Notes: generated by a model not told the origin, from the sequence alone. A DNA stretch of 64,000 nucleotides from Candidatus Leptovillus affinis (GCA_016705235.1 JADIYP010000007.1:1-64000), one strand, 5' to 3'. Positions 8,806 to 18,657 are shown, numbered from the stretch's first letter. Translations and numbers: made by a program.

Positions 8806-9291
8806 ATGAATACTGAAACGCCTGCAGAAATAATAAATCAACCTATCAACGCTGGCTCATACAGCCAGACGTCCTATACCCCACCAAGCGAACCGTTGGT
8901 GCCAACGCGTTACCTGGTGATTGGCGGCATCGTCACCGTGCTGATGATGGCGCTATTTATCGGTTTTGTCATTTGGGCCGCCCGTTACCACGCCGACACC
9001 GTTCAAGCGCTCCGCGATATATTCATCATCGCCCTCGCTTTAGAATCGTGCATCTTCGGCATCGCCCTGATGATTTTATTGGTGATGGTTATTCGCCTGG
9101 TTAACATGTTGGAGTTTGAAATAAAACCCATCCTCGAACGCACCAACGAAACCATTGGCATGGTGCGGGGCACAACCGTCTTCATGAGTGAAAATGTCGT
9201 CAAACCGATGACCACCGCCAGCAGCTATGCGGCCGGCATCCGGCGGGGAATGCGCACGTTATTCGGCAATCCCAAAAACAATCTGAAATAG
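8806..9291 (+). CDS. membrane protein, DUF948-like
   Basis: 161 aa. A polar N-terminus of about 40 residues precedes two hydrophobic helices (about 44-66 and 76-106). A soluble tail follows (MLEFEIKPILERTNETIG and onward) with the NVVKPMTTASSY pattern reminiscent of DUF948/YtxG-like stress proteins. A YtxH-type gene follows after 24 bp, matching the known ytxG-ytxH association in Firmicutes. Start fixed by AGGGG at suitable spacing. The family call is moderate and the function unknown; an envelope stress role is inference. Confidence 0.68.
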   Translation: MNTETPAEIINQPINAGSYSQTSYTPPSEPLVPTRYLVIGGIVTVLMMALFIGFVIWAARYHADTVQALRDIFIIALALESCIFGIALMILLVMVIRLVNMLEFEIKPILERTNETIGMVRGTTVFMSENVVKPMTTASSYAAGIRRGMRTLFGNPKNNLK

Positions 9292-9315
9292 CCTTATTAC
9301 CCTAGGAGTATGATC

Positions 9316-9690
9316 ATGAGCGACAACAACAGTGATTTCGGCGCGTTTTTGGCCGGGTTTGTTATCGGCGGGCTTGTAGGCGCCGCCACAGCTTTAATTC
9401 TTGCCCCGCAATCTGGTCAAGAGATTCGCGGTCAAATCGCCAGCAAAGGCCAGGAACTGCGGCAGATGAGCGGCGAACGTGTGCAGCACTATCGGGATTT
9501 AGCTGATACCTATTCCCAAGAATATCTGGAGCGCGCCGACACGGTAATATCGGAAACGCGCCAGCGGGTTAACGCCACCGGCGAACGTCTGCAAGAGCAG
9601 GCCCGAATTATTCTTGAGCCAGGGAAAAGTTCTGGTACTGCGGACGATGCGGCCGCCGGTTCTGGCAATGAGGAAGCGACACTCAGTTAA
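9316..9690 (+). CDS. YtxH domain protein
   Basis: 124 aa. The ATG at 9316 is preferred to that at 9310 because AGGAG (9304-9308) is 7 nt upstream of the former and only 1 nt from the latter. A glycine-rich membrane helix (GAFLAGFVIGGLVGAATAL) ends in the APQSGQEIRGQI signature of YtxH proteins, followed by an amphipathic helical tail of about 70 residues. It forms an operon with the preceding DUF948-like gene, and a rho-independent terminator follows. The molecular function of the family is not established. Confidence 0.82.
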   Translation: MSDNNSDFGAFLAGFVIGGLVGAATALILAPQSGQEIRGQIASKGQELRQMSGERVQHYRDLADTYSQEYLERADTVISETRQRVNATGERLQEQARIILEPGKSSGTADDAAAGSGNEEATLS

Positions 9691-9742
9691 GCGAGCGATC
9701 TATCAACCACCTGATAGTTTTTTCATTCTAACCATCATTAGA

Positions 9743-9779
9743 ACAGGCGGCCCTTCATAAAGAAGTCGCCTGTTTTTTT
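9743..9779 (+). terminator. rho-independent terminator after ytxH-like gene
   Basis: Stem ACAGGCG (9743-9749) pairs with CGCCTGT (9767-9773), followed by a run of eight T residues. It separates the two small membrane protein genes from the relA-like gene. Confidence 0.85.
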
Positions 9780-9803
9780 GTTTTTGCCGTTATTTTGTAA
9801 ACC

Positions 9804-12044
9804 ATGACCCAATTAGCCCTGACAACCCTAACCGAACTGCTGGACTCGCTGCCCGAGGGCATGCAAAAAAAGGCCGCCGACCCCATTACGCGGGCTTACA
9901 ATTTCGCTCAGGAAGCGCACGGCGGCGAACGACGACAATCTGGCGAGTTATATGCTGATCATGATTTGTTTGTGGCCCAGGTTTTAATCAAGCTGGGGGT
10001 GGACACGGCGACGATTGTGGCTGGGCTGCTGCACGACAGTCTGTATGCCCACACGATCAAGAAAGAGGAAGATTTGCGCCGGGCCTTTGGCGAGGAGATC
10101 ACAGGGTTGGTTCTGGGGCTGAACAAGTTATACGCCTATGCTGAGCAGCAGAATTATAAAAAGTACCAGTCGGAAGATAGCAACAGCGCCAAATTAGAGG
10201 CGATCCGACGGGCAATTCTGACGATTATTGAAGGGGATATTCGGGTTATTCTGATCCGGATGGTGGATTGTCTGGAGGATTTACGCAAGGCCAGCGAGTT
10301 GGATAGGGTGCAGCAGCTAGCCATTGCCACTGAGGCCATGAACATTTACGCGCCGCTGGCGAACCGATTGGGAGTGTGGCAGCTTAAATGGGAATTGGAA
10401 GACCTGGCGTTCCGCTATTTGGAACCGGAAAAATATCGAGAGATTGCCGGTATGTTGGCAGAGCGGCGTGTCGGGCGGGCGGAGCGGATCGACCAGGCGC
10501 GGGAGCGGCTGGAGGTGAAGCTGGCGGAAATGGGGCTGAAGGCGACGGTGACCGGCCGGCCGAAACACATTTATTCCATTGCCTGCAAAATGGACCGCAA
10601 GCAGGTCGATTTTGAGCAAATTTTTGATGTTCATGCGCTGCGGGTAATTTTGGAGCCGTCGGATAAGGCTGCTTATGCGCTGAAGAGTGGGAAAGAGAAG
10701 GATGAGGAGGATCGCATTCTGTGTTATCAGGTGTTGGGGGCGGTGCACAGCTTGTGGCAGCCCATTCCGCGCGAGTTTGATGATTATATCGCTTCGCCAA
10801 AGGCGAATGGGTACAAATCGCTGCATACGGCCGTTATCGACAATCGCTCAGGCCAAACCTTAGAAGTACAAATTCGCACTACCCGCATGCATGAAGAAGC
10901 CGAAAAAGGCATCGCGGCGCATTGGGCCTATAAAGAAGACGGCGCGCGAGTCACCGCGTCGGTGCAAAAGCGCATCCAAAATCTGCGCGAACTGCTGGCA
11001 ACGCTGCGCGAAGTCGGAGATTCGGCCAGCGACAGTGAGATTTTTGAAACCGAATTTCTGGCTGAACGAATTTACGCCTTCACGCCGCGCGGCGACGTGG
11101 TAGACCTGCCCATTGGCTCGACGCCAATTGATTTTGCCTACCAGATTCACACGGAAGTCGGCCACCGCTGCCGCGGCGCGCGAGTAGACGGCAAGATGGT
11201 CAGCCTGGATTACAAGCTAAAATCAGGCCAGCGGATAGAGATTTTAACCTCGAAACGGGGCGGTCCCAGCCGCGATTGGATGAACGCCAGCCTGGGATAT
11301 ACGGGCAGCGCGCGGACGCGCAGCAAAGTGCGCCAATGGTTCCGCGCTCAGGAACGAGAACAAAATATCGAGCAGGGCCGAGAAGTGGTTGAGCGTGAAC
11401 TGAGGCGACTGGGACTAAGCGATGTGTATTCTGTGCCGGATATTGCCGAGGCATTGAAATATGACGACGTGGATTCATTCCTGGCCAGGGTGGGTTTTGG
11501 CGATATTCAGAGCACGCAGATTAGCGGGGCGATTGCCATTCTCAAACAGCAGTTGCAGCCGGACGATGAGTTACGGCCGTTGCTCCAAGACGCCGCTCGC
11601 AAACCCAAAGGACTCACCGTGCGCGGTCTCAGCGGCCTATACACCAAAATGGCCGGCTGCTGCAACCCCATCCCGCCCGAAAAAATCGTCGGTTACATTA
11701 CCCGCGGCCAGGGCGTTACCATTCACCGGCTGGATTGTAAACAAGTGGAAGCCATCACCGAAAAAGAACGCTTGATTGAGGTTGATTGGGGCGGGGACGA
11801 AGAGCGGTTCCCCATTCCGATTGTGGTGAAAGCTTATCGTCGTCCAGGATTGGTGGATGAGATGTCGACCATTTTACGCGGCCAGCAAATTACAGCCCCC
11901 AAAACCAAAACGATTACCAATGGCAGCATCCTGACGGTGAATCTGGTAGCGGAAGTGACCAGTCTGGAACAATTGAACTGGCTGCTGCAAAAATTCGAGA
12001 ATCTGCCCAATGTCATTGAAGCGCACCGCCAACGTTGGACGTAA
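9804..12044 (+). CDS. relA: RelA-like (p)ppGpp synthetase with degenerate hydrolase domain
   Basis: 746 aa, the usual Rel/SpoT length and layout: HD domain (about 25-190), synthetase (about 240-370), TGS (about 405-465), helical and zinc-finger-like region with GCCNPIPPEK (about 625) and C-terminal ACT (about 665-746). The synthetase is well kept (GRPKHIYSI, EVQIRTTRMHEEAEKGIAAHWAYKE), but the loop reads EFDD (324-327), the EXDD form known from monofunctional RelA, not the RXKD of bifunctional enzymes. In the HD domain H53, H77 and D78 remain, while the following E81-D82 pair is replaced by Tyr-Ala and the later N of the DRLHN motif is Asp159. I infer a synthetase with little or no hydrolase activity. 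Confidence 0.9.
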   Translation: MTQLALTTLTELLDSLPEGMQKKAADPITRAYNFAQEAHGGERRQSGELYADHDLFVAQVLIKLGVDTATIVAGLLHDSLYAHTIKKEEDLRRAFGEEITGLVLGLNKLYAYAEQQNYKKYQSEDSNSAKLEAIRRAILTIIEGDIRVILIRMVDCLEDLRKASELDRVQQLAIATEAMNIYAPLANRLGVWQLKWELEDLAFRYLEPEKYREIAGMLAERRVGRAERIDQARERLEVKLAEMGLKATVTGRPKHIYSIACKMDRKQVDFEQIFDVHALRVILEPSDKAAYALKSGKEKDEEDRILCYQVLGAVHSLWQPIPREFDDYIASPKANGYKSLHTAVIDNRSGQTLEVQIRTTRMHEEAEKGIAAHWAYKEDGARVTASVQKRIQNLRELLATLREVGDSASDSEIFETEFLAERIYAFTPRGDVVDLPIGSTPIDFAYQIHTEVGHRCRGARVDGKMVSLDYKLKSGQRIEILTSKRGGPSRDWMNASLGYTGSARTRSKVRQWFRAQEREQNIEQGREVVERELRRLGLSDVYSVPDIAEALKYDDVDSFLARVGFGDIQSTQISGAIAILKQQLQPDDELRPLLQDAARKPKGLTVRGLSGLYTKMAGCCNPIPPEKIVGYITRGQGVTIHRLDCKQVEAITEKERLIEVDWGGDEERFPIPIVVKAYRRPGLVDEMSTILRGQQITAPKTKTITNGSILTVNLVAEVTSLEQLNWLLQKFENLPNVIEAHRQRWT

Positions 12045-12065
12045 GGAGATTGGCCTAATCCAAGG

Positions 12066-12287
12066 TCAATCGATCACCACGCCCATCTCGTCTAATTGGA
12101 GCATCTCGTCGCCGGTTTCTTTTTTGAGGGTTAACTGGCGGGTTTGTAAATTGAAGTGGAATTCCTGAGCCAGCTCGTTGGCCTCTGGTTGAGGATAGAC
12201 AAAATGGCCCCACACGGCCGTTTCCTCCCGCCCCCGCAAGCGCAGCACAGCCCCTTGCCACCGACAATAATACACTAATGGTTTCAT
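12066..12287 (-). CDS. small hypothetical protein (73 aa)
   Basis: 73 aa, starting at the ATG at 12287 and ending 12066. It lies 26 bp after the ABC transporter stop on the same strand, so it is probably the last gene of that operon. The sequence is compact, with mixed alpha/beta character (VYYCRWQGAVLRLRGREE at the front) and no membrane segment. I recognise no family. Composition is unlike a random shadow frame, and no gene lies opposite it. Confidence 0.6.
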   Translation of the reverse strand: MKPLVYYCRWQGAVLRLRGREETAVWGHFVYPQPEANELAQEFHFNLQTRQLTLKKETGDEMLQLDEMGVVID

Positions 12288-12313
12288 GCGTTACCCTGGT
12301 TGGTTGGATTGGA

Positions 12314-14083
12314 TCATCGGGACAACTGCTCGTCCTCGTACTGTTCAAAAATGCGCCGGTACGCCGGCGATTGCTGCATCAAGGTGTCGTGGTTGCCGGC
12401 CGCTTCCAGCCGCCCTTTGCGCAAAACCAGCACCAGGTCTGCCCAACGAATCTGTGACAGGCGATGGGTAATGAGGATCGTCGTCTGGCGCTGCGCCGCC
12501 TGCACAATCGCCTGCTGAATCTGGTCCTCGGTCGCGCTGTCCACGGCGCTGGTCGAATCGTCCAAAATCAGGATGCGCGGCCGGGTTAGAAACGCGCGCG
12601 CCAGGGCCAGCCGCTGCCGCTGGCCGCCAGACAAGGTGACGCCGCGCTCGCCAATTTTTGTTTCGTAGCCGTCTTTGAAATTCATGATGAAATCATGGGC
12701 TTGCGCCGCTTTGGCGGCCGCTTCCACCATTTCCTGGGTGGCTTCCGGGCAGCCAAAGGCGATGTTTTCGGCGACTGTGCGCGAGAACAGGAAGATGTCT
12801 TGTTCGATGATGGAAATTTGGCGGCGCAAGGCAGCCAGGTTCCATTCGCGCACGTCACGGCCGTCGATGAGGATACGGCCGTTTCCCGCATCATACGTCC
12901 GGTTTATCAACTTCGCCAGACTGCTCTTGCCCGCCCCCGTCTGCCCCACAATCGCTACCGTCTGCCCCGGCTGCACCACAAACGATACGTCCTGCAAAAC
13001 CGACATACTGTCCGCATAACCAAACATCACCCCTTCAAACTCAATTTTCCCGTTGATGACGCCCTGGTAGCCGCCCACATTTTCATCCAACTGAGTCTCC
13101 TGGCGCATCAACTCCAACACCCGGCGTGCCCCAGCTACGCCCAACGAAACCCGCGAATAGGCCGTCAGCGAAATAAATGTCGGGAACCCAAACAACTGCA
13201 ACAGGCCCATATAAGCCACCACGTCACCCACATCGACCCGGCCGGCGCGGAAAAGCAGCAGCGCATGGGCAAACCCCAACGCCTGGGTAATGCCCAACAG
13301 CAGCAGTGGTAAAAATCGCGCTTCAATGCGCCCCTGGGCCACCGTCGCTTCGCGGTATTCCTGCGCATTGACTTCAAACCGCTCGATTTCGGCCGGTTCC
13401 TGGGCCACGCTCTTAACCATCTCGATACCGTCAATCGCTTCCGCCAGACGGCTGTTCATCTCCCCAAATGCCTGGCGCACGCGTTCCGTCACCGGGTCCA
13501 GCGTCCCCATGTAGCGAATCAGCGCCAAAATGTAAGTCACCACAAAAAATAATGGGGCAAACACAAGCTGCCAATCATAACGCGGGGCAAACAACAAGGG
13601 CATCAGCATAAAGTTCAACGAGCCAACGACCAGATTGATGCCCGGATACATCATCAAATTTAGCTCGTGGACATCGTTCGTCGCCCGGGCCATCGTATCG
13701 CCCACCGGCTGCAAATCGTGGAAAGTCATGCTTTTGCCCAGCAAACTGATGTACAGCTCCTGGCGCATATCTTTCTCCAACCGCTCGCCCACAACTGCGC
13801 TGGAAAAATTGCGTCCTAATTGCAGCACCGCCCGCACCGTCTGGCTGACGATAATGCCCAACGCCGCCAGACCAACCAGCCGGATGTCCACCGGATCGGC
13901 CAGCACGGCGTTAAAGGCGATGCCCACCAAAACAGGCACAACGGCCGCTAACGCCGCATTGCCAAACGCCCCCACAAACATCACCCACAGCAGCCACATG
14001 TGCCGCCGCAAATGGGATGCAATCCAACGAGCGATAGTACTTTGGTCCGATACCCAGGGAGTATTTACGGCGAATTCACTCAA
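12314..14083 (-). CDS. ABC transporter, fused permease and ATPase (half-transporter)
   Basis: 589 aa, the standard length of an exporter half-transporter. Residues about 25-310 form the six-helix membrane domain; the nucleotide-binding domain follows with Walker A GQTGAGKSS, the signature LSGGQRQRLALARAF, Walker B ILILDDSTSAVD and the H-loop ITHRLSQ. It likely works as a homodimer exporting a lipid, peptide or drug; the substrate cannot be read from sequence. The start is TTG at 14083, supported by AGGA about 8 nt upstream; no ATG or GTG fits as well. A small 73-aa gene follows in the same direction. Confidence 0.92.
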   Translation of the reverse strand: MSEFAVNTPWVSDQSTIARWIASHLRRHMWLLWVMFVGAFGNAALAAVVPVLVGIAFNAVLADPVDIRLVGLAALGIIVSQTVRAVLQLGRNFSSAVVGERLEKDMRQELYISLLGKSMTFHDLQPVGDTMARATNDVHELNLMMYPGINLVVGSLNFMLMPLLFAPRYDWQLVFAPLFFVVTYILALIRYMGTLDPVTERVRQAFGEMNSRLAEAIDGIEMVKSVAQEPAEIERFEVNAQEYREATVAQGRIEARFLPLLLLGITQALGFAHALLLFRAGRVDVGDVVAYMGLLQLFGFPTFISLTAYSRVSLGVAGARRVLELMRQETQLDENVGGYQGVINGKIEFEGVMFGYADSMSVLQDVSFVVQPGQTVAIVGQTGAGKSSLAKLINRTYDAGNGRILIDGRDVREWNLAALRRQISIIEQDIFLFSRTVAENIAFGCPEATQEMVEAAAKAAQAHDFIMNFKDGYETKIGERGVTLSGGQRQRLALARAFLTRPRILILDDSTSAVDSATEDQIQQAIVQAAQRQTTILITHRLSQIRWADLVLVLRKGRLEAAGNHDTLMQQSPAYRRIFEQYEDEQLSR

Positions 14084-14323
14084 AATATCAATCCTATCTA
14101 TTACGATGGGAACAGGTCAACTCAGACAGTTGCAAGGGTGACCTGAACTTTTATTACACAAACCAATCACCAACTATGGGACATTGCTATGTTAATCGAC
14201 AAGTCGTATCCGTTGATTCCCTCGTTCAAAACAAAGGGTTTTGTCAGCCTCAATACCCTTCATTATCCCATAGAGTATGCCGTTGGTCATCTTGATGCCA
14301 ACCTTGTGGAAAATGGGACAAGC

Positions 14324-14887
14324 ATGGAGCGAGTTGTAATTATTGGATCCAGCGGATCAGGTAAATCTACTCTGGCCAGAACTTTAGGCGAAAAAACCGG
14401 TCTACCAGTGGTGCATTTAGATTTGCATTTTTGGCATCCGGGCTGGATCGGTACACCAGACCCCACCTGGCAAGAAAAAATGGAGGCCATCGTGAAACCA
14501 TCTAAATGGATCATGGATGGCAATTATCGGCGGACGTTGGACATTCGCTTGCAAGCGGCCGATACCGTGATTTTCCTTGATTTGCCGCGTTGGGTGTGCG
14601 CCTGGCGCGCGGTTAAGCGGCGCATTGAGTACCGGCACAAGCAGCGGCCGGATATGGCCGCTGGCTGCCAGGAAACTTTGTTTGCCCCTGATTTTCCCGA
14701 CTTTTTGGTGCGTATCTGGCAGTACCCAGATCGCGCCAGACCCGATATTTTGCGCCATCTCAGCCGTTTAGACGGCCAAAAGCGCATGATTCACCTGCGT
14801 TCGTCGGCCGAAATGCAGCGGTTTGTGGCTGCGCCTCTGGCGTATGCCGAACAAACCCCACTGCGGCAGATGACCAGCCACACCTGA
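14324..14887 (+). CDS. P-loop kinase, FlaR / topology-modulation-like
   Basis: About 187 aa from the ATG at 14324; the frame is open to 14189, but those residues do not resemble the family. Walker A is GSSGSGKSTLA near residue 8, followed by LPVVHLDLHFWHPGW and the WIMDGNYRRTLDIRL segment typical of adenylate-kinase-like proteins annotated as DNA topology modulation protein FlaR. The family name comes from an old genetic observation; the biochemical substrate is not known. It stands alone between convergent or divergent neighbours. Confidence 0.82.
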   Translation: MERVVIIGSSGSGKSTLARTLGEKTGLPVVHLDLHFWHPGWIGTPDPTWQEKMEAIVKPSKWIMDGNYRRTLDIRLQAADTVIFLDLPRWVCAWRAVKRRIEYRHKQRPDMAAGCQETLFAPDFPDFLVRIWQYPDRARPDILRHLSRLDGQKRMIHLRSSAEMQRFVAAPLAYAEQTPLRQMTSHT

Positions 14888-14911
14888 AACGGCCGTCTCC
14901 TTCTCCCCATC

Positions 14912-15475
14912 TCATTCACCCAGGCGGCTGCTGTGCCGCACCCGATACACCGGTCCGCTGCGCTGCAACTGGCTTTCGATGAGGTGTACGGCCGTTACCG
15001 CCACCGCCAACTCCTCTACCTTCGTCGCCAAATCCAGATTGCCCACCGAACGGCCGTCATTTACCCGCCCCAACGTGAGATGCGCCTGAAACGGCCGTTC
15101 CTCCACCGCCCAGCCCAACGGAACTAATGCCGCATCCACGGCCTGTTTCATGGCCAGCAGCGGCGTTTTGTCCCCTTCTAGCCCCACCCAGATCACGCGC
15201 GGGCGCTTGCGGTTGGGAAAACAGCCCAATCCGCCCAAATGCAGCGCGAACGGCGCCACCTGCCGACCAACTTCATCCAAAGCAGCGGTGATGGCTGGCA
15301 GGTTAGATACGGCCGTATCGCCCAAAAAGCGCAGCGTCAGGTGCATCAATTCCGGCTTCACCCAGCGCACGCTGCGCTCTGGCGTTTGCCCGGCCAACAC
15401 GGCCGTTACCTTTCCCAATTCCTCTTGCACCGCCACCGGCATGGTCACCGCCAAAAATGCGCGTATCGTTGCCAT
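14912..15475 (-). CDS. thpR: RNA 2',3'-cyclic phosphodiesterase ThpR
   Basis: 187 aa from the ATG at 15475; a GTG at 15484 would add three residues. It belongs to the 2H phosphoesterase superfamily, with both HxTx motifs visible: HLTLRFLG (about residue 46) and HLTLGRV (about residue 133). Related enzymes open 2',3'-cyclic phosphates at RNA ends, and some ligate tRNA halves in vitro. It starts about 20 bp after the GH38 mannosidase stop on the same strand, so the two may be co-transcribed without an obvious functional link. Confidence 0.9.
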   Translation of the reverse strand: MATIRAFLAVTMPVAVQEELGKVTAVLAGQTPERSVRWVKPELMHLTLRFLGDTAVSNLPAITAALDEVGRQVAPFALHLGGLGCFPNRKRPRVIWVGLEGDKTPLLAMKQAVDAALVPLGWAVEERPFQAHLTLGRVNDGRSVGNLDLATKVEELAVAVTAVHLIESQLQRSGPVYRVRHSSRLGE

Positions 15476-15495
15476 ATCTTCCACCCCTTGCCCAT

Positions 15496-18400
15496 CTAAG
15501 CCACAGGCACAAGCCGCACCGTCACAATCTCAAACGGCCGTACCGCCAAATCCACCTGCCGCCCCGTCACCGGCAGCCGCGCCTCGTTTTCTTCCAGCAC
15601 AGTACAACGATACGCCGCCTGAAGGGCAAACCCTGCTGCCAACGTAATTGGCCCACGCTGCCGGTTGCACTCATAAAAACGCACAATCACGCCGTTTCCG
15701 TCTTCCGCCTGCTTCACCGTTTCCACCACAATGTTTTCCGGCGCGCGCACCAACGGTTCCGGCGTCTGTCTGAGCGGCCGGTTCGTCGCCACGACCCGCA
15801 GCGGATCATTCAGCGCATACGCCCGCTGCGCCACCGTCGATGGCCTGAGCGAACTGCCCGGCGCATTGGCGTGCGGCAGCAGGCTGTAGGCAAACCGATG
15901 TTCGCCCTGGTCGGCTTCCGGGTCCGGATCAGTTGGCGCGCGCAGCAGCGACAGGCGAATCACGTTATCGCGGATATCATGGCCGTATTTACAATCGTTC
16001 AGCAGCGCCACACCGTAGCCGCCTTCGCTCAGATCGACCCATTTCTGGGCTGCGGTTTCAAATCGCGCCCAATCCCAGGATGTATTGCGATGGGTAGGCC
16101 GCTGCACACTGCCCCACTGAATCTCGTGCGTCGCCACCGGCGACAACACCTCCACCGGAAAGGCCACTTTCAACAATACATGCTTCTCCTGCCAGGCAAT
16201 CACCGTCGCAAAATCAAGCTGCGGGCTGTCGGCGCACAACGAAATTCGTTGAGTATACGAACTATGCAAAATGCGCCGTCGGATTTCCAACGTGGCTCGC
16301 AGCGGCCCGCTCTCCACCACGCGGATCGATTCGGCCGCTTCCGCCAGATACAGTTTGTCGTCGTAATAAATGTCGATGTCCCAGGCGTCCCAATTGAGTG
16401 GGCGGTCGTCGAACGCCTGCCACTGGTTGGCGATGGCTCCGGGCGGCAGCACTTCGCGCTGGTTACTTTTGTCGAAAATGCGGGTGATGTCGCCAGCCGC
16501 GTTGAATTCGACTCGCAGACATGCATTTTCCAGGTGCGCCGGCGTCACCGAAAGGTCTGGGTCAATGGGTTCCGGCGCGCCGGATTCGATGGTTAACGGC
16601 CGTACACTCAACCCCGCCATCTCCACCCCGCCCAACAGCGTGCCGCCGTCTACCACCTGCGTCACCACGCCGCCGGCAAACCGCTGCCCGGCAGGCAGCG
16701 TCCCCGCCCAAAAAGCCAGATCGCGCCGCGCAAACCCGGTCGGGTTGAGCAGCAGCACGTCGCCGCCCACCACTTCCGCCAACACGTCCATGGCCGACTG
16801 GACAACGGCCGTGCCCAACGCCTCAATCTCGGCATACTGCCGTTGGGAATCGACGTAAACGGCCGTAATGCTGCTGCCCGGGATAATGTCGTGAAACTGA
16901 TTCAGGCACAACAACTGCCACGCCTGCCGCAAACGGCCGTGTGGGTACACATAATCGCCGTCCAGCAGCGCCGCCAGCGCCGCCAAAAATTCCGCGTCAT
17001 GCAGCAAAAATTCACTTTTACGATTCGCCCGCTTGTTCCGGCTCTGCGTGGTATACGTGCCGCGATGAATCTCCAGGTACAATTCGTTGTTCCAGGTGGG
17101 CAGCTCCGCGCCGCTTTCCGCTTCCAGGCGGCGGAAAAAGTCGATGACTTTGCCTTGCTTCACGCGAGGCAAGGCCGGGAAGGCAGCCAGCTCGCGGGCG
17201 TTTTCGTTCATTTCGCGGGTCGGGCCGCCACCGCCGTCGCCATAACCATAACTCATCAACATGACCCGCTGCGTCTCTTTATGTTTTAGATTGGCCCAAC
17301 TGCCCAGCGCCGTAAACGCCGTTAAATCGGCGTTGTAGGTGGCCGATTTTAACAAATCGTCTCGCACTGGGGCAGCGCTGCCCCAGGGTGTGTCGGGCGT
17401 GGTGCTGAAATGGGTTAGCACCTGTGTGCCATCAATGCCCTGCCACCAAAACGAATCGACGGGCATTTTGTTCACCCGATTCCAGCCGATTTTAATGGTG
17501 AAAAAGTACTCCATCCCCGCCGATTTGATCAGCTGCGGCAGGCTCCAGGCGTACCCAAAGACATCTGGCAGCCAGAGGACAGGCGATTCGACATCCGCGC
17601 CAAAGTGTTCGCGGAAAAAGGTACGTCCCAGCAAGAACTGCCGCGCCAGCGATTCCGGCCCGGTGAGGTTGCAATCGGCTTCTACCCACATGCCGCCAAT
17701 GGGTTCCCAACGGCCGTCTCGCACGGCCGTCTGAATCGCCGCAAACAACGCCGGGTAATCCTGACGCACAAAGTCATAAAGCTGCGGCTGGCTTTGCGTA
17801 AAATGATAATCTGGGAATTGTTCCATCAGGCGCAGCACAGTGTGAAACGTGCGCCCGGCCTTGCGCCGCGTTTGCGCCAATGTCCATAACCAGGCCACGT
17901 CGATGTGGGCATGCCCGGCGGCGATAATCTCCACAGGCAAAGGAGGTCCGGCGGCGGCAATACCGGCGCGCAGTTCCGCCAGCGCCGCCGACAGGCTGGC
18001 ATAAAAACTGGCCTCCCAAGGCTCGCGCAAATCCAGAAGCTTGTAGGCCGCGTCCAGGGCATTGTACAGGCGCGGTCTGACGGGTTCCAGGTCGTCCAGC
18101 AGGTCGGCGGTTTGCAAGGCGATGCGCGCCAGGGTCAAAAATTCGCGGGCGGACTGGTGGATTTGCACCAGGGCGCAGTCGCCCATGAAAAGCTGCTGCC
18201 CCGGCACGAATCCCGTGCCGCCGGTCCAGCCATGCAGCGTGAGGGTATGGGAACGGCCGTCCAGCCAATCCGCCCGCAGCAGCAGTTCCTGATGATGCCG
18301 GTCAACCGTCCCATACGGCTCCCCGTCCACATAAACCAACGCTTCCGGGTGGCTAAAACCACCCGCGTCCCCCAAAGGCAAAAACAATGCCACCGCGCTG

Positions 18401-18657
18401 CCAGCGGCAAAGCCGTGCGGCACAGAAAATTCGCCGCGCAGGACAAAATTAACGTCCCGGCCGCCCCAATAGGTGAAGGGTTCAATTTCCGGCCAGCCGT
18501 CGCCATCCGCTTGCGGGCCAACCAGCGGCCAATCCTGCTCCTCGATAGCTTGAAAGCGAAAGGGAGCCAGCGGCAACCGGCGCCAGTAAACAAATGGACG
18601 GATGGTCTCAAGACAGCGCGCCAGTTTTTGCGCGGTTAAACGGATCTCATGGCTCAT
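15496..18657 (-). CDS. alpha-mannosidase, glycoside hydrolase family 38
   Basis: 1053 aa, typical for cytosolic bacterial GH38. An N-terminal beta domain (about 1-235) precedes the catalytic domain with the zinc-binding HAHIDVAWLWT (about residue 251) and the nucleophile aspartate in WLPDVFGYAW (about 365). A three-helix middle domain and the C-terminal beta-sandwich (to VRLVPVA) are complete. It hydrolyses alpha-mannosides with retention of configuration; no signal peptide is visible, so it should be intracellular. The start has GGAGG 5-6 nt upstream. It borders the galactose genes and may belong to the same glycan-salvage capacity. Confidence 0.94.
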   Translation of the reverse strand: MSHEIRLTAQKLARCLETIRPFVYWRRLPLAPFRFQAIEEQDWPLVGPQADGDGWPEIEPFTYWGGRDVNFVLRGEFSVPHGFAAGSAVALFLPLGDAGGFSHPEALVYVDGEPYGTVDRHHQELLLRADWLDGRSHTLTLHGWTGGTGFVPGQQLFMGDCALVQIHQSAREFLTLARIALQTADLLDDLEPVRPRLYNALDAAYKLLDLREPWEASFYASLSAALAELRAGIAAAGPPLPVEIIAAGHAHIDVAWLWTLAQTRRKAGRTFHTVLRLMEQFPDYHFTQSQPQLYDFVRQDYPALFAAIQTAVRDGRWEPIGGMWVEADCNLTGPESLARQFLLGRTFFREHFGADVESPVLWLPDVFGYAWSLPQLIKSAGMEYFFTIKIGWNRVNKMPVDSFWWQGIDGTQVLTHFSTTPDTPWGSAAPVRDDLLKSATYNADLTAFTALGSWANLKHKETQRVMLMSYGYGDGGGGPTREMNENARELAAFPALPRVKQGKVIDFFRRLEAESGAELPTWNNELYLEIHRGTYTTQSRNKRANRKSEFLLHDAEFLAALAALLDGDYVYPHGRLRQAWQLLCLNQFHDIIPGSSITAVYVDSQRQYAEIEALGTAVVQSAMDVLAEVVGGDVLLLNPTGFARRDLAFWAGTLPAGQRFAGGVVTQVVDGGTLLGGVEMAGLSVRPLTIESGAPEPIDPDLSVTPAHLENACLRVEFNAAGDITRIFDKSNQREVLPPGAIANQWQAFDDRPLNWDAWDIDIYYDDKLYLAEAAESIRVVESGPLRATLEIRRRILHSSYTQRISLCADSPQLDFATVIAWQEKHVLLKVAFPVEVLSPVATHEIQWGSVQRPTHRNTSWDWARFETAAQKWVDLSEGGYGVALLNDCKYGHDIRDNVIRLSLLRAPTDPDPEADQGEHRFAYSLLPHANAPGSSLRPSTVAQRAYALNDPLRVVATNRPLRQTPEPLVRAPENIVVETVKQAEDGNGVIVRFYECNRQRGPITLAAGFALQAAYRCTVLEENEARLPVTGRQVDLAVRPFEIVTVRLVPVA

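Noticed and set aside
15457..16596. Long plus-strand open frame opposite the GH38 gene
   Set aside because: Composition rich in Arg, His and Gln with no motif, antisense to a well-supported mannosidase.
17905..18639. Plus-strand 244-codon frame opposite the GH38 N-terminus
   Set aside because: Shadow of the same gene; no ribosome binding site and no recognisable domain.
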